From positions 20,427,975-20,491,974 of the forward strand of contig NC_034415.1 in NCBI RefSeq assembly GCF_002078875.1: DNA of 64,000 nucleotides, read 5' to 3'. Positions 11,221 to 22,945 of this stretch are shown piece by piece (position 1 is the first letter of the stretch; each line of letters begins with the position of its first letter). Under the pieces are notes generated by a model. It searched no databases and was not told the DNA's origin. It saw nothing but the letters and a program-made list of their open reading frames with translations. The position numbers and the translations under genes are program-made. Source of the stretch: Numida meleagris (taxonomy: Eukaryota > Chordata > Aves > Galliformes > Numididae).

Positions 11221-13176
11221 AGGCCTAAAAACCTGGATACAAAGAGGGAAGCTCAGAGGGTCCCAGCTCTTGCCTGGGAGAGGAGTGGAGCAGAGCAGGA
11301 TGGCGAGGGAGATGCTGCCAGGGCATGGCACAACCACGGGCAGAGCGCTGGGCACAGGGATCCTGTGCCACACTGTCCCTACTGTGCTGCAGCTCCCTTC
11401 CTGTTGCAGCCCGGTCAATCTTGGCGTTTCCACATCACAAGCTGATCTGAAGAGAGCCTCATTACCTGCCTTAAAGTTCCAGCCAAGCACTTAGCTCTTA
11501 AAGATGGGATTTAAGAAATATTTGACTGATCTTTTCTCATTGAGTTGGGCTGCTCTGAACCAATTCAACCTGTGAAGTTGAAATAGTGAGTGGGAGGGGA
11601 TAGAAGCGCCAGCAGTCACACTGTGCGACATGCAACATCCCTGCTCCCCACTGGCTCTTCCCAAAGGGCCAGATCCTGCCCGACCTCCCCAGCCACCACC
11701 TCCTTCCCACTGCAGGACGGGCATGTGAGGGAATCACAACTCTTCAACATTTAGAGAGCACCTTCTGCTGTGCCTGCAAGTGCAGACTGATGTTCCTGTG
11801 TCCTTTTCCATGCACACCTTTCTCCTACCTCACTTTCTACCTCACCTGTCCCCATGGCCGTGCAAGACAAACAGACATCTGGCTGGCTGAGGCAGTGCAG
11901 TTGGACTTTCTGTCCTTCCCCCACTCTCTTCCATTTTTTTTTAATTTTGTCTCAGAAGCCACGATCCTTTAAAGATGTGCACGTCTCATTAGCTCTACCT
12001 TGACAATCATTACCGTTGCCGCAAATGCAAGAGGAGAGCTCAGCCCGAGCGTGGGGGAGTCCATTACCTCGTAGTTAAAGGGACACGGACAACTCTGGGC
12101 TGCCTGAGGCCCCACTCCCACTTCTAGGCAGGCTCTGTATGGGCAAGACCATGCCCCAGTCCCACGGGCACAAGCGGTGTGGCCCTCTCCAACACACTGC
12201 ACATCAACGTTATACAACATCTCACTTCAGCAAAATGCTCCTGGGCTGGACCACAAGATCCCAGCCCAGCTGTAAAGTGAGCAGCCAGCACAAATGGGTA
12301 CAACAGAAGCCACACAGAGGCTGAGGACCACCATGAGAATCCTAGGGCAGGGCACGGTTTCCATGTATGAATGCTTGGTGACATCACTGCAACAGGGACA
12401 GCACCAGAGCTGTGAACCATGCATTCGTCAACCAGCTTCAAAGTGCAACACCCCCTCTACTCACCGGGTCTGTCCCCATCTTTGAAGGTTTTGTAGGGTG
12501 TCACATGGAGTGAGGGAAGGGTTCAAGTGGGAGAGGATGACTGGGGTGATGCCAGGCAAGGACCCTCCTGGCTGGAGATGATGGGACCTGCTCAGCCCTC
12601 CAGGGACCGCCCCACTTCTTTGTGCCTTGCAGGCTGGGAGCTCTCCCTGCCGCTCCCTGCAAAGCCCTGGTAGGACGCAGTAACGCAGGGCTGCGCTTCA
12701 GAGCCGCTCTCCGAAGAAGGATCCTACCTACACACCAATGAGGCTGTCCAAGAACTTGACAGGACTCTGTTTGAAAAAGATGTTGAAAGAAATGATCTCT
12801 TTAAGTGCAATGGGAGATATTTGTCTCTGATTTACCCTTGGCTTTTTGCTCTGGTTCAGGTAGGAGCGGTGTGGGATGGCTGGCAGATCTGAGAGCATGG
12901 CACGCCCCAGCGGGCAAAGCGAGCAGTGCGGAGGAAGGCGCGAGTCAGTTTGGAGTGCTCCCCATTTATCAAACTCACGCAGCCCGCCAGCAGAGCGAGT
13001 CTTTCTATCATTACAGCTCTCAAAATCCGATTCATACCACTAATCCTGCCTTCATTCTCCCAGATTAATAACATCTCTTTCAACCTTCACAGTGTGATAA
13101 ATAGACAAAGAGAGAACAAAAGGAGAAACAGAAGTGAGAGAAAGAGCCAGAGCAACTCCACATAATAAAGAGAACC

Positions 13177-13228
13177 AAGAAAGGGGAAAGGAAAAAAAAA
13201 AAGGAAAAAGAAAAGGGAAAGAAAGAAG
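13177..13228 (+). repeat. 52-bp homopurine tract
   Basis: An uninterrupted A/G stretch (aagaaaggggaaagg, then a run of 11 A, and so on). Simple sequence only. Confidence 0.9.
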
Positions 13229-13539
13229 CTGGCACACTTGACTCTGCCGTTTACTTTAGCAGATTCTCCCCAAGAGCTCCCTGCAATCTTTAAAGAATGT
13301 AAAACATTGCTCAAAGAAAAGGCTCGTTAGCAACTCTGACCAGCCCAGGTTTGCTGGAGATCTTCTTGCTCTCAGCCTGGGCTCAGGCCAGCACTGAGTT
13401 TGTTGGTTCCTTTCCTGCTCCTCCCCAGACTCAAGCACCAGTACGCATCTGCTACCTCCTTGCAAAAGCTTCATGGAGGGGGCTGGGGGGTGCTCAGCAA
13501 GTCCAAGGGATGCTGGCATTGCCACAGGACCCTCACATT

Positions 13540-13700
13540 CACAGAATCATTACGGTTGGAAGAGACCACTAAGATCACTTAGTCCAACCGTCAGCTGACC
13601 CCCACCATGCCCACTGACTGTATCCCTCAGTGCCACATGTCCACAGTTCTTGAACACCTTCAGGGACGGTGACCCCACCACCTCCTGGAGTGTCCCAAGA
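13540..13700 (-). repeat. CR1 LINE 3' fragment (antisense)
   Basis: The fragment cacagaatcattacggttgg is followed by agagaccactaagatcac, and later by ccacagttcttgaacacctt and cagggacggtgaccccacca. These are diagnostic CR1 3' segments in reverse. Confidence 0.93.
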
Positions 13701-14105
13701 GCGAGGCCCACAAACCAGGCTTGGGATGGGGATGAAGAGAAAGCCACAGCAGCAGCCCAGCAGATGGGGCACCTGACGCCATCCACCTACCCAGAGGGTG
13801 TCCATGGAGCTGGAGACAAAGGGGATGACAGCATGGTAGCAGCCCTACTGCAGACGGAACACTGCTGCCTGGGTGCAAGGAAGGGGGTGGTAGGAGCAGA
13901 TGCCCTCCTAGCACTGTCCCCTCTGGTTTGATGGGAAACAGCCGAACCCTAGGGCAAGCTCAGCTTGCAGCCCCATACCTAGGAAAACCAACTTCTGTCC
14001 CCCAAGCAGCACAACCCGCTCCCATCGGTGCCAGCTGTGCTCTCCTCACAGCACCAAGCACACCCCGTGTCAACACACTGAGCACAGGGGAACAATTCCC
14101 AGCCA

Positions 14106-14234
14106 GGATGCTCCTCTATTGTGGCTCTGCATTCACAGCCCTCTGTGCAGAGGCTGGGCTGGGTTGTTTTTTTTTTTTTTTTTTTTTCCTTTTCTTTTAA
14201 ACTGCTCCATATTACTCCAGCTTTGAAGTACAGA
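14106..14234 (+). repeat. Left copy of a 129-bp duplication abutting an N
   Basis: It starts ggatgctcctctattgtggc and ends gctttgaagtacaga. It is repeated immediately after the single N at 14235 with equal length. The copies differ mainly around the internal poly(T) run, as expected if two poor reads of one locus were both kept. Confidence 0.95.
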
Positions 14235-14235
14235 N

Positions 14236-14364
14236 GGATGCTCCTCTATTGTGGCTCTGCATTCACAGCCGTCTCTATGCAGGCATCCTTTTTTTTGTTT
14301 TTTTTTTTTTTTTTTTCCCTTTTCTTTTAAACTGCTCCATATTACTCCAGCTTTGAAGTACAGA
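14236..14364 (+). repeat. Right copy of the 129-bp duplication abutting an N
   Basis: It has the same start and end text as 14106-14234. The middle differs (gtctctatgcaggcatcc against ctctgtgcagaggctggg) before the poly(T). It continues into unique sequence after 14364. Confidence 0.95.
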
Positions 14365-17300
14365 GAAAAGCAACACTCAGTGTGGCTTTTTTTTAAAAGC
14401 TACCTTTATCATAGCAAATCTTTTCCTTCTCCGCTGTGTCGCTGGAGATAGATATCAAGCAGAAAGAAAGTCTCCTCTTCTAACAATGGATTTCCCTTCC
14501 CTTCTGAACTTCAAATAGAAAACTCTTATCTACAGCCACAGTTGACCAGAAGAAGAAAAGAAAAGAAAACAGACATATGAACTGAACCCGGGCTCTCTTT
14601 CTATTTACTCTAAAAGGCTGTGCTGGGTTCTTCACGGCGAGATGCTCTGAACATGTTTATAGCACATTATTTACTCACTTCACTAACCACCCCACCACCA
14701 TGGAAATGCACCTTCTTTTCCCCCAGAATGACTCTCTTCTGAAATCCTTCCTTTGCTTGGTGAGCTGCATGCACCAAGGCCATCCAGCACAACAAAGCCT
14801 ACGCCTAAAGTTGGGGACCATGAGAGCTCTTCAAACTCAGCTAGGAGTAGCAGCAGCGATGCCCCTGGCTCATATAAACCATCCCTTCCATACAGTGAGA
14901 GCTCTTGAAAATGACAGGACGGATGGCAGGTCAGAGCTCGCTGGCTCTGCTCACGCAAGAGACCAGCTGAACTCCCACCTGCAGCACGGCCAGGAACCCT
15001 CTGCAGCCTTAAGCCCTGCCTTCCTCCCTGGGGCAGTTCTGATGCTGCAAAAGCTGGGCCCTGTGGGGTACAAGGGGAGATCCATCACACAGCACCTTCC
15101 CCCCAGCTGCCTGCTGACAGATGCTCAGTGGGATTGGCAGAGCACTGCGGAAGCGCTTTATAATTCCCGCTCCTCTCCTCCCTCCTCAGCGTCTCCTGAG
15201 AGAGGCACAATGATGGACGGTGACATAAGTGACTGTTCCCAATCAAGGTAATGTAAGTAATGACAGCTGACGTGATTCCTGGAACGCGCGGGCGCTGTGT
15301 GCCTTGCCAGAGCCTGTGGAGGGAGGAGGCTGGGGCAGAGCATTGGCCAGGCGGGGGGGAGAGGAGCCCCAGAGTGGCTGCACTGCCTTTGCACCCCCGC
15401 CCTTCCCCCCAGACCACCACAGAATACCCAGAAATGGAAGCGTTAAGTCAATAGCTGGAGCCTGTCCTCTGACCCCAAGGCGGCAGGGCTGCAGCAGCCC
15501 CAGCACACACACGGGTGTGCAGAGGCTCACAGAGGGACAGCTTTGTGTGAGCTCAGAGCTGCATCCCTCTCCCAGAGCCTCCAAATTAGTAGGGAAATTT
15601 AACATGCAGAGAAGCGACCGATTAATAACCCAGCATTGACTTAAGAAGACCTTGAATAATACATAGCGCTTGTACACGGAAGGGGAAAAAGTCAAGTCCT
15701 TCTGCTTGTCAAGCGTATCCGCCTCCCAAGCACCAGCACTCCATGAGCAAACCTCGCTGCCAGCAGCTCCGAGCTCCTCTTCACAAATGCCTTTTGCTGA
15801 GATTAATGGTCAAACTTTGTGCCAAGTTAGGCTGGCAGTTGGACAGCTCCAAGTACGGTGTTGTTTTAAAGGTAATTAGCACTGCTTGTTAATAGAGTCT
15901 CTAAAGCTGCCAAGAAGAAGAGGCTGAGCACTTGCAGCCCACAGTGCAGTGCGTGCTGCTGGGTGGGTACCTGGAACCCATAGAAATGGGTCTTACCACA
16001 AGGCCACCCTAAGCCCATCGGCACCACAACCGTCCCAGCAGCTCGGCCACATCGAGGAGAAGCCAGCCCCAAGCACAGAAAAGATTGACAGAAGCCCAGC
16101 TGCAGGCACCAGGCTCCACATCATGACAGCAGATGAAGCCATGAACGATTCCCATCTGCAGACTGATTTCAGCATCTCTGCACTGCTCCAGCAGCTGAAC
16201 AGCAGCCAAGTCACCCTTCTGTGCAGCCAGCCCACGGGATGCTGCGTGGATCTAACACCTGCAAGGCAATCTCAGAATGGAAAGACCCAAAGAAGCGCTG
16301 GGGCTAAAGCCTATGGCCAGGAGAGATGAGACCTTGTTTCTGTTCCAGTCTCACAGCAGGCTTCTAACCCATCTACGCCATCACTACACAAAACATGTTG
16401 TGTAAGATAAAAGGTCAGCAACCACGTACAAAAGCATTTACACCCAGTGTGAAAGACAAGGGAGAAGGTGCCAGAAGGAATCAGGATTTGTCTTTTTCAG
16501 ATGTAAATGAGGGGCAGCTAGAAGCAGAGTTCCAAAGATGCATTTTAGCACTGAAAACTGTTTCTGCCAAGGGGACATGTGATAAACAGGCTCAATTCTT
16601 ACAGTTTGATTTCCAGAGCAATAAAGCACAGAAACTGAGCCCAAAGAAAAGCTCCGTATTAGCAATCAAATCCAATCATTCAAATAATAAAGAAGAGACA
16701 CCCAGACTGGTGCAGAACAGTTTCCAGAGAGAAGTTTGGCTCCCCAGCCCTTTCACACCCCGCAGTGGCTCAATGGAAGAATTCTTAAGAAGTTGCAAGT
16801 TTGGTCATAATGTGTAAAAAGCCCCTGAAACGCGACATCATTTACTCTTCTGTGGTATTGCTCAGCAGAGCTAATAAATCTTGCATGAGCAGAGCTGATT
16901 CTAATTTTCTAATACGAAAAGGCATTTGGATTGAGAGAGAGGGGAAGATAAAAGTGATTGAATCTCCAATAGCCCAGAGTCAGTGACAAGAAACATCCTG
17001 ATGCGGACCCTGAGGAAGAAAGGCCCCCTCCTACCCCAACATCCCATTCTCCCTGCTTTCTGCTCGCGACTCCCCTATTGACAGGACGTGGTTTTAAACA
17101 CAGTTACACAAGTTATCATTTCTGCCTTCTGATCAATCTGAATTTTCAGGACGATTACCCTCTTAATCAATGATTGCTATCAGCATCCCCAGTTCCTCGG
17201 CGGGGCCTCGGGCAGCTGGCGCACAGGCAGTGACGTTGGAGGAGGCTGGGAGCTGTGAAGGCCACTTCAAGGAATATCTGATGGGAAAAATAAGCAGAGG

Positions 17301-17401
17301 GAATTCAAAGGGATGTTGTGTGAGGCACAGCTAGGCAGGAGCGACCAGGGACCTGCTGAAGGTATCACTAAATTGAAAAACGAACCTACTAAAACTACAA
17401 G

Positions 17402-17575
17402 AGTAGTGAGGCACTGGAAAGGGTTGCCCAGAGAGATGGTGGATGCTCCCACCCTTCGAGGTCAGGCTGGATGGGGCTCTGAGCACTTGATGGAGCTGCA
17501 GGTGTTCCTGATCACTGCAGGGGAGCTGGACTAGACGGCCTTTAGGGGTTCCTTCTAATTCAAACGATTCTATGA
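17402..17575 (+). repeat. CR1 LINE 3' fragment (sense)
   Basis: It contains gtgaggcactggaaagggtt, gcccagagagatggtggatg, ggctggatggggctctgag and a tail ending gattctatga. It is complete at the 3' end and truncated at the 5' end. Confidence 0.94.
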
Positions 17576-19202
17576 AAACAATGGATTTGCCATCCACCCA
17601 AACCAGATACCTAAGAACTACCTGTTGTCAGCACTGCTGCTCCTGATGAAGCTTATGAACTCCACTTCCAGAGACTGAAACTATTAAAAGTAAAGGAGGA
17701 GAAGTAGCCTTCAGCCATCTCTGAAGACGTGGGGCTTTATGTATTTTATTTCCAGAGAGTATCACCAGAATGCCCTTATCACTTCCACAAAGTAAGCCCT
17801 CACCTGTGGTAGAAACACCTCCTTTAGCCACCGGTGCTTGCTTTCGGAGGATGCAGGCACATCCTCAGTACATCGTTCTCACCCAAAAGTCGCTCGGCCA
17901 CAACCTTGCACCCCTTCCTCTGGGCATCTGGGTCTAGGAAGGGGTTGCTGGGGAAGGAGGGAGCTCTGGGAGAGCAGAAAAAAGCTGAGCTCCCGCAGGG
18001 GACAGAAGCATGGTGACAGCGTGGTGGCCTCGTGACTGTGCCCAGCAGCTCGGGCTGGCACTGAGCAGAGGCAGCGGGTGAGGCTGGCAGCCAGCTGCCT
18101 TTGCAGGCTGCTGCTGGCTGGAGGAGCTCTCCGAGAGCACAGTATTTCACCAGCTATTTTACATGGAGAATTGCCGATCAAAGATATCCCCACTGTGTAC
18201 TCCAGAGCAATAAAAATAAAAAAAACCCGCAAGAAGAATTCTTTAGGCGGGTAATGGGCATTTTATTCCTTTTTATGACACTAAACATAGGCAGCTGGCA
18301 TAATTACACCACAATAAAGGCATAATGTGCACCTAGCAGAACAAACTCATACTTTTGATAATTAGGCAGAGCAAACACAGTCTGGGGTTCAGTCATACGG
18401 ATTCACTGTCTCCTGGTGCTGTCAGGGCCCCGTCCCCACGGTGTGCTAGCCCACGCCATGCCCACGGCAGGATTTAGGGACCCTAAGGGAGAGCTGAGCA
18501 AGCAGAGCATTACTTGAGGGCAATTCAGCAAGGAAGGGATGGCCATGGAGCTCTGTTACCTGCAGCAGAGGTGCACCGTGGCTGCTTGGGGCTGCACGCA
18601 GCTCCTGGTGATGGAGCCAGAGAGTGAGAGCACCAACTCTACAGCTTGATTCTAAGGAGTGACCCCAAGGAAGGGCTGCAGCAGAGCCAGCTCTGCAGGG
18701 CCATACCGCGCCCAGTGTGATGGCAAAGGGAGACCCACAGCACAGAGATGCTGAGCCCCTTTGGACTTTGCACCAGGGATGTGCTCTCCAAGGCTCTGTG
18801 CTCCCGTGAGTCCTGGTGCCAGCGCACAGGGCAGCACACAGCAGGCAGCGAGCACACTCCTCCGGCAGCTGCCTGCAGCTCCGAGTGAGGAGCCCAGCCA
18901 AGGCGGAGATCCTAAATGATCTCTGAAATATTAATAGCATCAATCAGAGCCAAGCCGACAGAGGTTACCACACCGGGAAAGCACCGAGCAGGCTTTCCAG
19001 AAGCTGGCATGAGTCCATGCACTAAATATCCAGAGTTTGTTTAAAAATATAAAATTGATGTCCCTCGCCTCTGCCTTCCAACGTCACGTGAGAAGTCTTT
19101 AGTGGCCCAGAAGGGAGCCCAGTGCCTTAACCTGGCTGCAGGGCTGCGCAGCCCCAGATGCATCACCACCTCCAGCTCCTACTGAAATGGTCACACCTAT
19201 AA

Positions 19203-19262
19203 AATCATAGAATTATTACAGTTGGAAAGATCAGTAAGATCATCTAGGCCCACTGTCCCATC
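19203..19262 (-). repeat. Short CR1 LINE 3' end (antisense)
   Basis: About 60 bp: aatcatagaattattacagt, tggaaagatcagtaagatca, then tctaggccc. This is only the extreme 3' end of a CR1 copy. Confidence 0.85.
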
Positions 19263-21289
19263 TCTTCCTTGGAGCTTTATCTATTTCCCCATCTTTTTTC
19301 ACTTCTAAGCAATACGGAGAAAAACGCTATTATACTCCTTCATGACTTTACAGACCACATCAGACCACGACCTCACGACGGCTCTTGCTCAGGAGCTCCC
19401 ATGCCCCATGGAGCCAGCAGAATATTCACATCTCTCACCCAGGGGTGTCCTGGTCTGCAGGAGGCAGTGACCAGGCTGTTGGGAAAAGGGTGCAAGACAG
19501 CCCTTGGTGGGGCTCCTGCTGAGAGGCAAGCAAAGAATTTAATCCCAACTTGCTTAGTAGCCTTGGGGCTCCAAGAGATTGAATTAATTAATTTAATGAG
19601 TGTGAAACACTTATTAATATACAAATTCCACTACAACATCTCCCATCTCCCAGTTCAGCATCTCTCGCTGCTTTTACACTGAGCCCAAGAGAGGCAGGGA
19701 GGCACGTCTCCCTGCAAACAGGGCACAGGCTCTTGCAGCCACACAGGCTGGGCAGGACAGCGAGCACTAAACCAGCTAATGTTCTAATCCCCAAAGCTTG
19801 CAAATCTCATTAACCTCTCATCCCTGTTCCGGGGAACTCCACAGGGCCATTTCCACGCTCCTCCATGGAGCTTCTGTTCTTTAAATGCACAGAGAAGAGG
19901 GCACAGCTCCTTGCTCAGGCACCAGGCGTGCCCCTGCAACACTCCAGCTGTGGATCTGGGACACTGGAAGGCAGGAAAGGCCACCTTCCGTGCAGTGTGC
20001 AATTGCTTCCCAGCTCCTTCTGACCCGCAATGCAGCAGGATGAGTGTAAGACATGCCCTGCCTGTAATCCCTTCTCCTCTTGCTCCAGGATTCGCTGCAA
20101 GGGTCAGGCTGCCTGCTGCAACACCAGGGCACGCAGAAGGCTCTTGTCTCTTTGATCACAAACCCAATGTTTTCAGCTCTGCGGCAGCGCACACAAAGCC
20201 AGATGGGAGCTGCAGACAGATGTTCGCATCCCGCAGCAGGGCGAGGTGCAACCCTGCAATATGGCACGCAGCACAAGTGCTGCACAGGGGTCCCAGCAGC
20301 TGCCTCTCCTCCCACCCGAAGGCTCCAGCAGTGTGCGGGTAGAACTACTAACACCGACCTGCCTTCAGCTGCTTGCACGGGGATGCTTCTGCTTACGGTT
20401 CCACCTAGCTGATGCTTTGCTGAGCTCTGAAAAGAACGTGACCAAGAGCTGTCCATTGCCACCACCCAGAGCAAATTCTTCCCTTCCTCCCTGAGGACTT
20501 CCAGCGGAAAAGGGAAGCAAGGAATACTAATGATTTATTTCATTTTCTGAGAGTTGAACGTATTTCTGCTCTTTCATATGTCGCACATTTTATGGTCAAA
20601 AGGAATTATTAAATTCATCCTTTATTTTGCAAGCCAGGAAACTTAGCTTCTTTCTGGGGAGCCAAGTCCAAGAAATGACGGTAACCTCTGGGAATCACAG
20701 CTTTCCTGTCCACTCCTTGAGAAGTCCACATAGACACATGCTTCATGGAAAACTGCTCCTGAGTTTTTAGGATGCAATAAATTAAGGGGAAAAGAAAAAA
20801 AGGAACAAAAAAAAAAAAGTAGGGAAGCACACACAACCCTCCTGATTTAGTCCAAGATGAACACTGCTCTTTTCTACCCTCCTGGGATGGGCACGCATGC
20901 TACCACAAGTCATCCAAAACCAGTGAAGCCTCTAGGCTGCATCTAGAGCCCGCCTCAGCCGTAGCAAGAGCAGCTCCTGAGACTGCAAGGAAAGGAAATG
21001 AGATGCGAGGCTGGGATCATTACTTTGAAACTATAAGCTCGTGCCACTGAGCCAAAGCCTGTTATCCTGACATGGGTCTGTGCCACCCCGGCAGCACCGA
21101 TCGTTCTCCAACTCCCGTCCTCCCGGGACAGCTGTCCACACCATGCTCTGCAATGCTCCGCAGAGCCCAGCTGCAGCCATGGGACCAAAGTGCCGGGTCT
21201 TCCAGGCTCTCCCAAATGCCCTTTCCCATTCAGACAAATATCCTCGCTCCTTCCCTTTGATTTAAGAGTTCCTCTCCTGGCCCTGACAG

Positions 21290-21690
21290 TAAGGTATTTC
21301 TGTCCCACAGATTATAACTCACTCTGGGCTATTATTCAACTCCCAAGCCCTGGCCCTGCTGCATTTAGTCCAAACATAATATCCTTCATGCATATATTAT
21401 CTGTCTCCCTATTATCTGGAATCATTTCGGAATTAAATTTCAGTCCTGCAATATTGGCTTGAAGAGCGGCTCGCTTTATGGGCTAGTCAAAGGTTAGAAT
21501 ACCAATCAAAATAACACTGCCGATGCAGAGAGACATTTTAATATTCCAAAACCCGGTAATTGTAAAAGGACATAATATTTTTTCCCTGATTACCCCAAAG
21601 GCAACACATGTTAACAAGGCAAGGGAGAGAGTGAAAGAAATTTCAGAGTTCAGACAGCCGCACGACAGATTTAAAGGAGAAGTCGTGCGT
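21290..21690. promoter_or_regulatory. Candidate conserved noncoding element, 0.4 kb
   Basis: Long unique AT-rich block with a POU-like ATGCATAT (21388-21395), a TCF/LEF-like TCAAAGG (21487-21493) and multiple AATATT and AATTA cores. It adjoins but does not overlap the old CR1 at 21900. Confidence 0.38.
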
Positions 21691-21899
21691 GGCGGGGGCT
21701 CCAGCCCCGGCAGCGGGAGGCTCCCTGCCCACCTCAGCCCCCCAGAGGCAGCCCAGACCCCCCGCATCCACCAAGGGCAGCCACACCCCACGCAGCAGCT
21801 ACGCTGAGATGGACGCAGGAGAAAGCACCCAACTTCTGCTCAGGCACTCAGCTTGCCCCAGGTTCATCCCTTCTGAGCTCGAGAACACACCTCAGCCCA

Positions 21900-22945
21900 C
21901 GGTAAGTTGTTCCAATGGTTAATTACTGCTTCTCTAAAATCTGCACCTGAACTATCTTCTCGCTTGCCTTCTGGGCACTGGAGCTGCTTATGCTGTTGTT
22001 CCACTGGACTGACAGAGCTTCTCACCACCTTCAGGCTCTCCATGCATCGCTCAGGGACTACAGCCAAGTGACCCATACACCCTGCCCTCTGGTATCACAA
22101 GCCGCTTCCAGGGCCTTTAATGCACAGAAAGTGTTCTCATGGATCCTGCAGTTTGCACCGAGTCTTCATGTTGCCAGAATCCCTACTGATGGGTTCCCCT
22201 CCATCATGTCTACAAGTCTCTCAACGTGGTTCAAGCTCCCAAGCAAGGAGATGATCCAGCCCCGCTGCTCCTACACTCCTGCCCTGTTTTTACATCCAAT
22301 GGCAGCAGCCTTCTGGATGTAGTATCTGCACACTTGATCGAAAATGATTTTTATGTTTTCTTCCAATGCATTGATAAAAGTGCTAAATACAAGAGGTCTG
22401 AGAAATAGATCCCTGTGGGGCCCCACTAGGAAGACAAGAACTCCATGATGATTACCCATTTACAATTAAATGCTAGGAGCTGTCAGTTTGCTCGTTCTTA
22501 ATCAATGTAATGTGTGCCATGTTGATTTTGTATCACTCTTGTTTCTTCATCAAAATGTCATAAGGTACCAAGTCAAATGCCTTCCAGAAGTATATTACAT
22601 TGACATGGTTACCTTTATCAACCAAACATGCAGTCTCATAAAAAAAATATCAAGTTAGTTTGAAAAAGATCTAGTTTCCATAAATCCACATTGATTGGCA
22701 TTATATTACCCTCTTTTCATTCTTTATTAATCATCTATGATATCTGGCTTTTCATTACTTTGCCCAGAATTAATGTCAAGCTGATAGGGCTATAATTACT
22801 TCATCGGTCATCCCATTTGCCCTTCTAAATTACTGATACAACATTAGCTTTCCTTGAGTCCTCTAGAACTTCCCCAGTGTTCAAAGACTTATTACAAGCA
22901 AGAAGAACAGTTGAGAGCTTCTCTTTGAAAACTCTTGTAAACCAG
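21900..22945 (-). repeat. Ancient CR1/L3-like LINE with decayed reverse transcriptase
   Basis: Read on the minus strand with frame changes, 22945 to about 22320 keeps the order of CR1 ORF2 motifs: LEDSRKANV, NYSPISLTLILGKV, QCGFMETRS, WKAFDLVPYDIL, and a decayed LFNIFIN-like segment. These correspond to the reverse transcriptase domain. Left of it, text such as ttccaatggttaattactgc resembles the 3' untranslated region of old amniote CR1 elements. Several stops and frameshifts make it non-functional. The join between the two parts (about 22010-22320) is uncertain. Confidence 0.82.
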
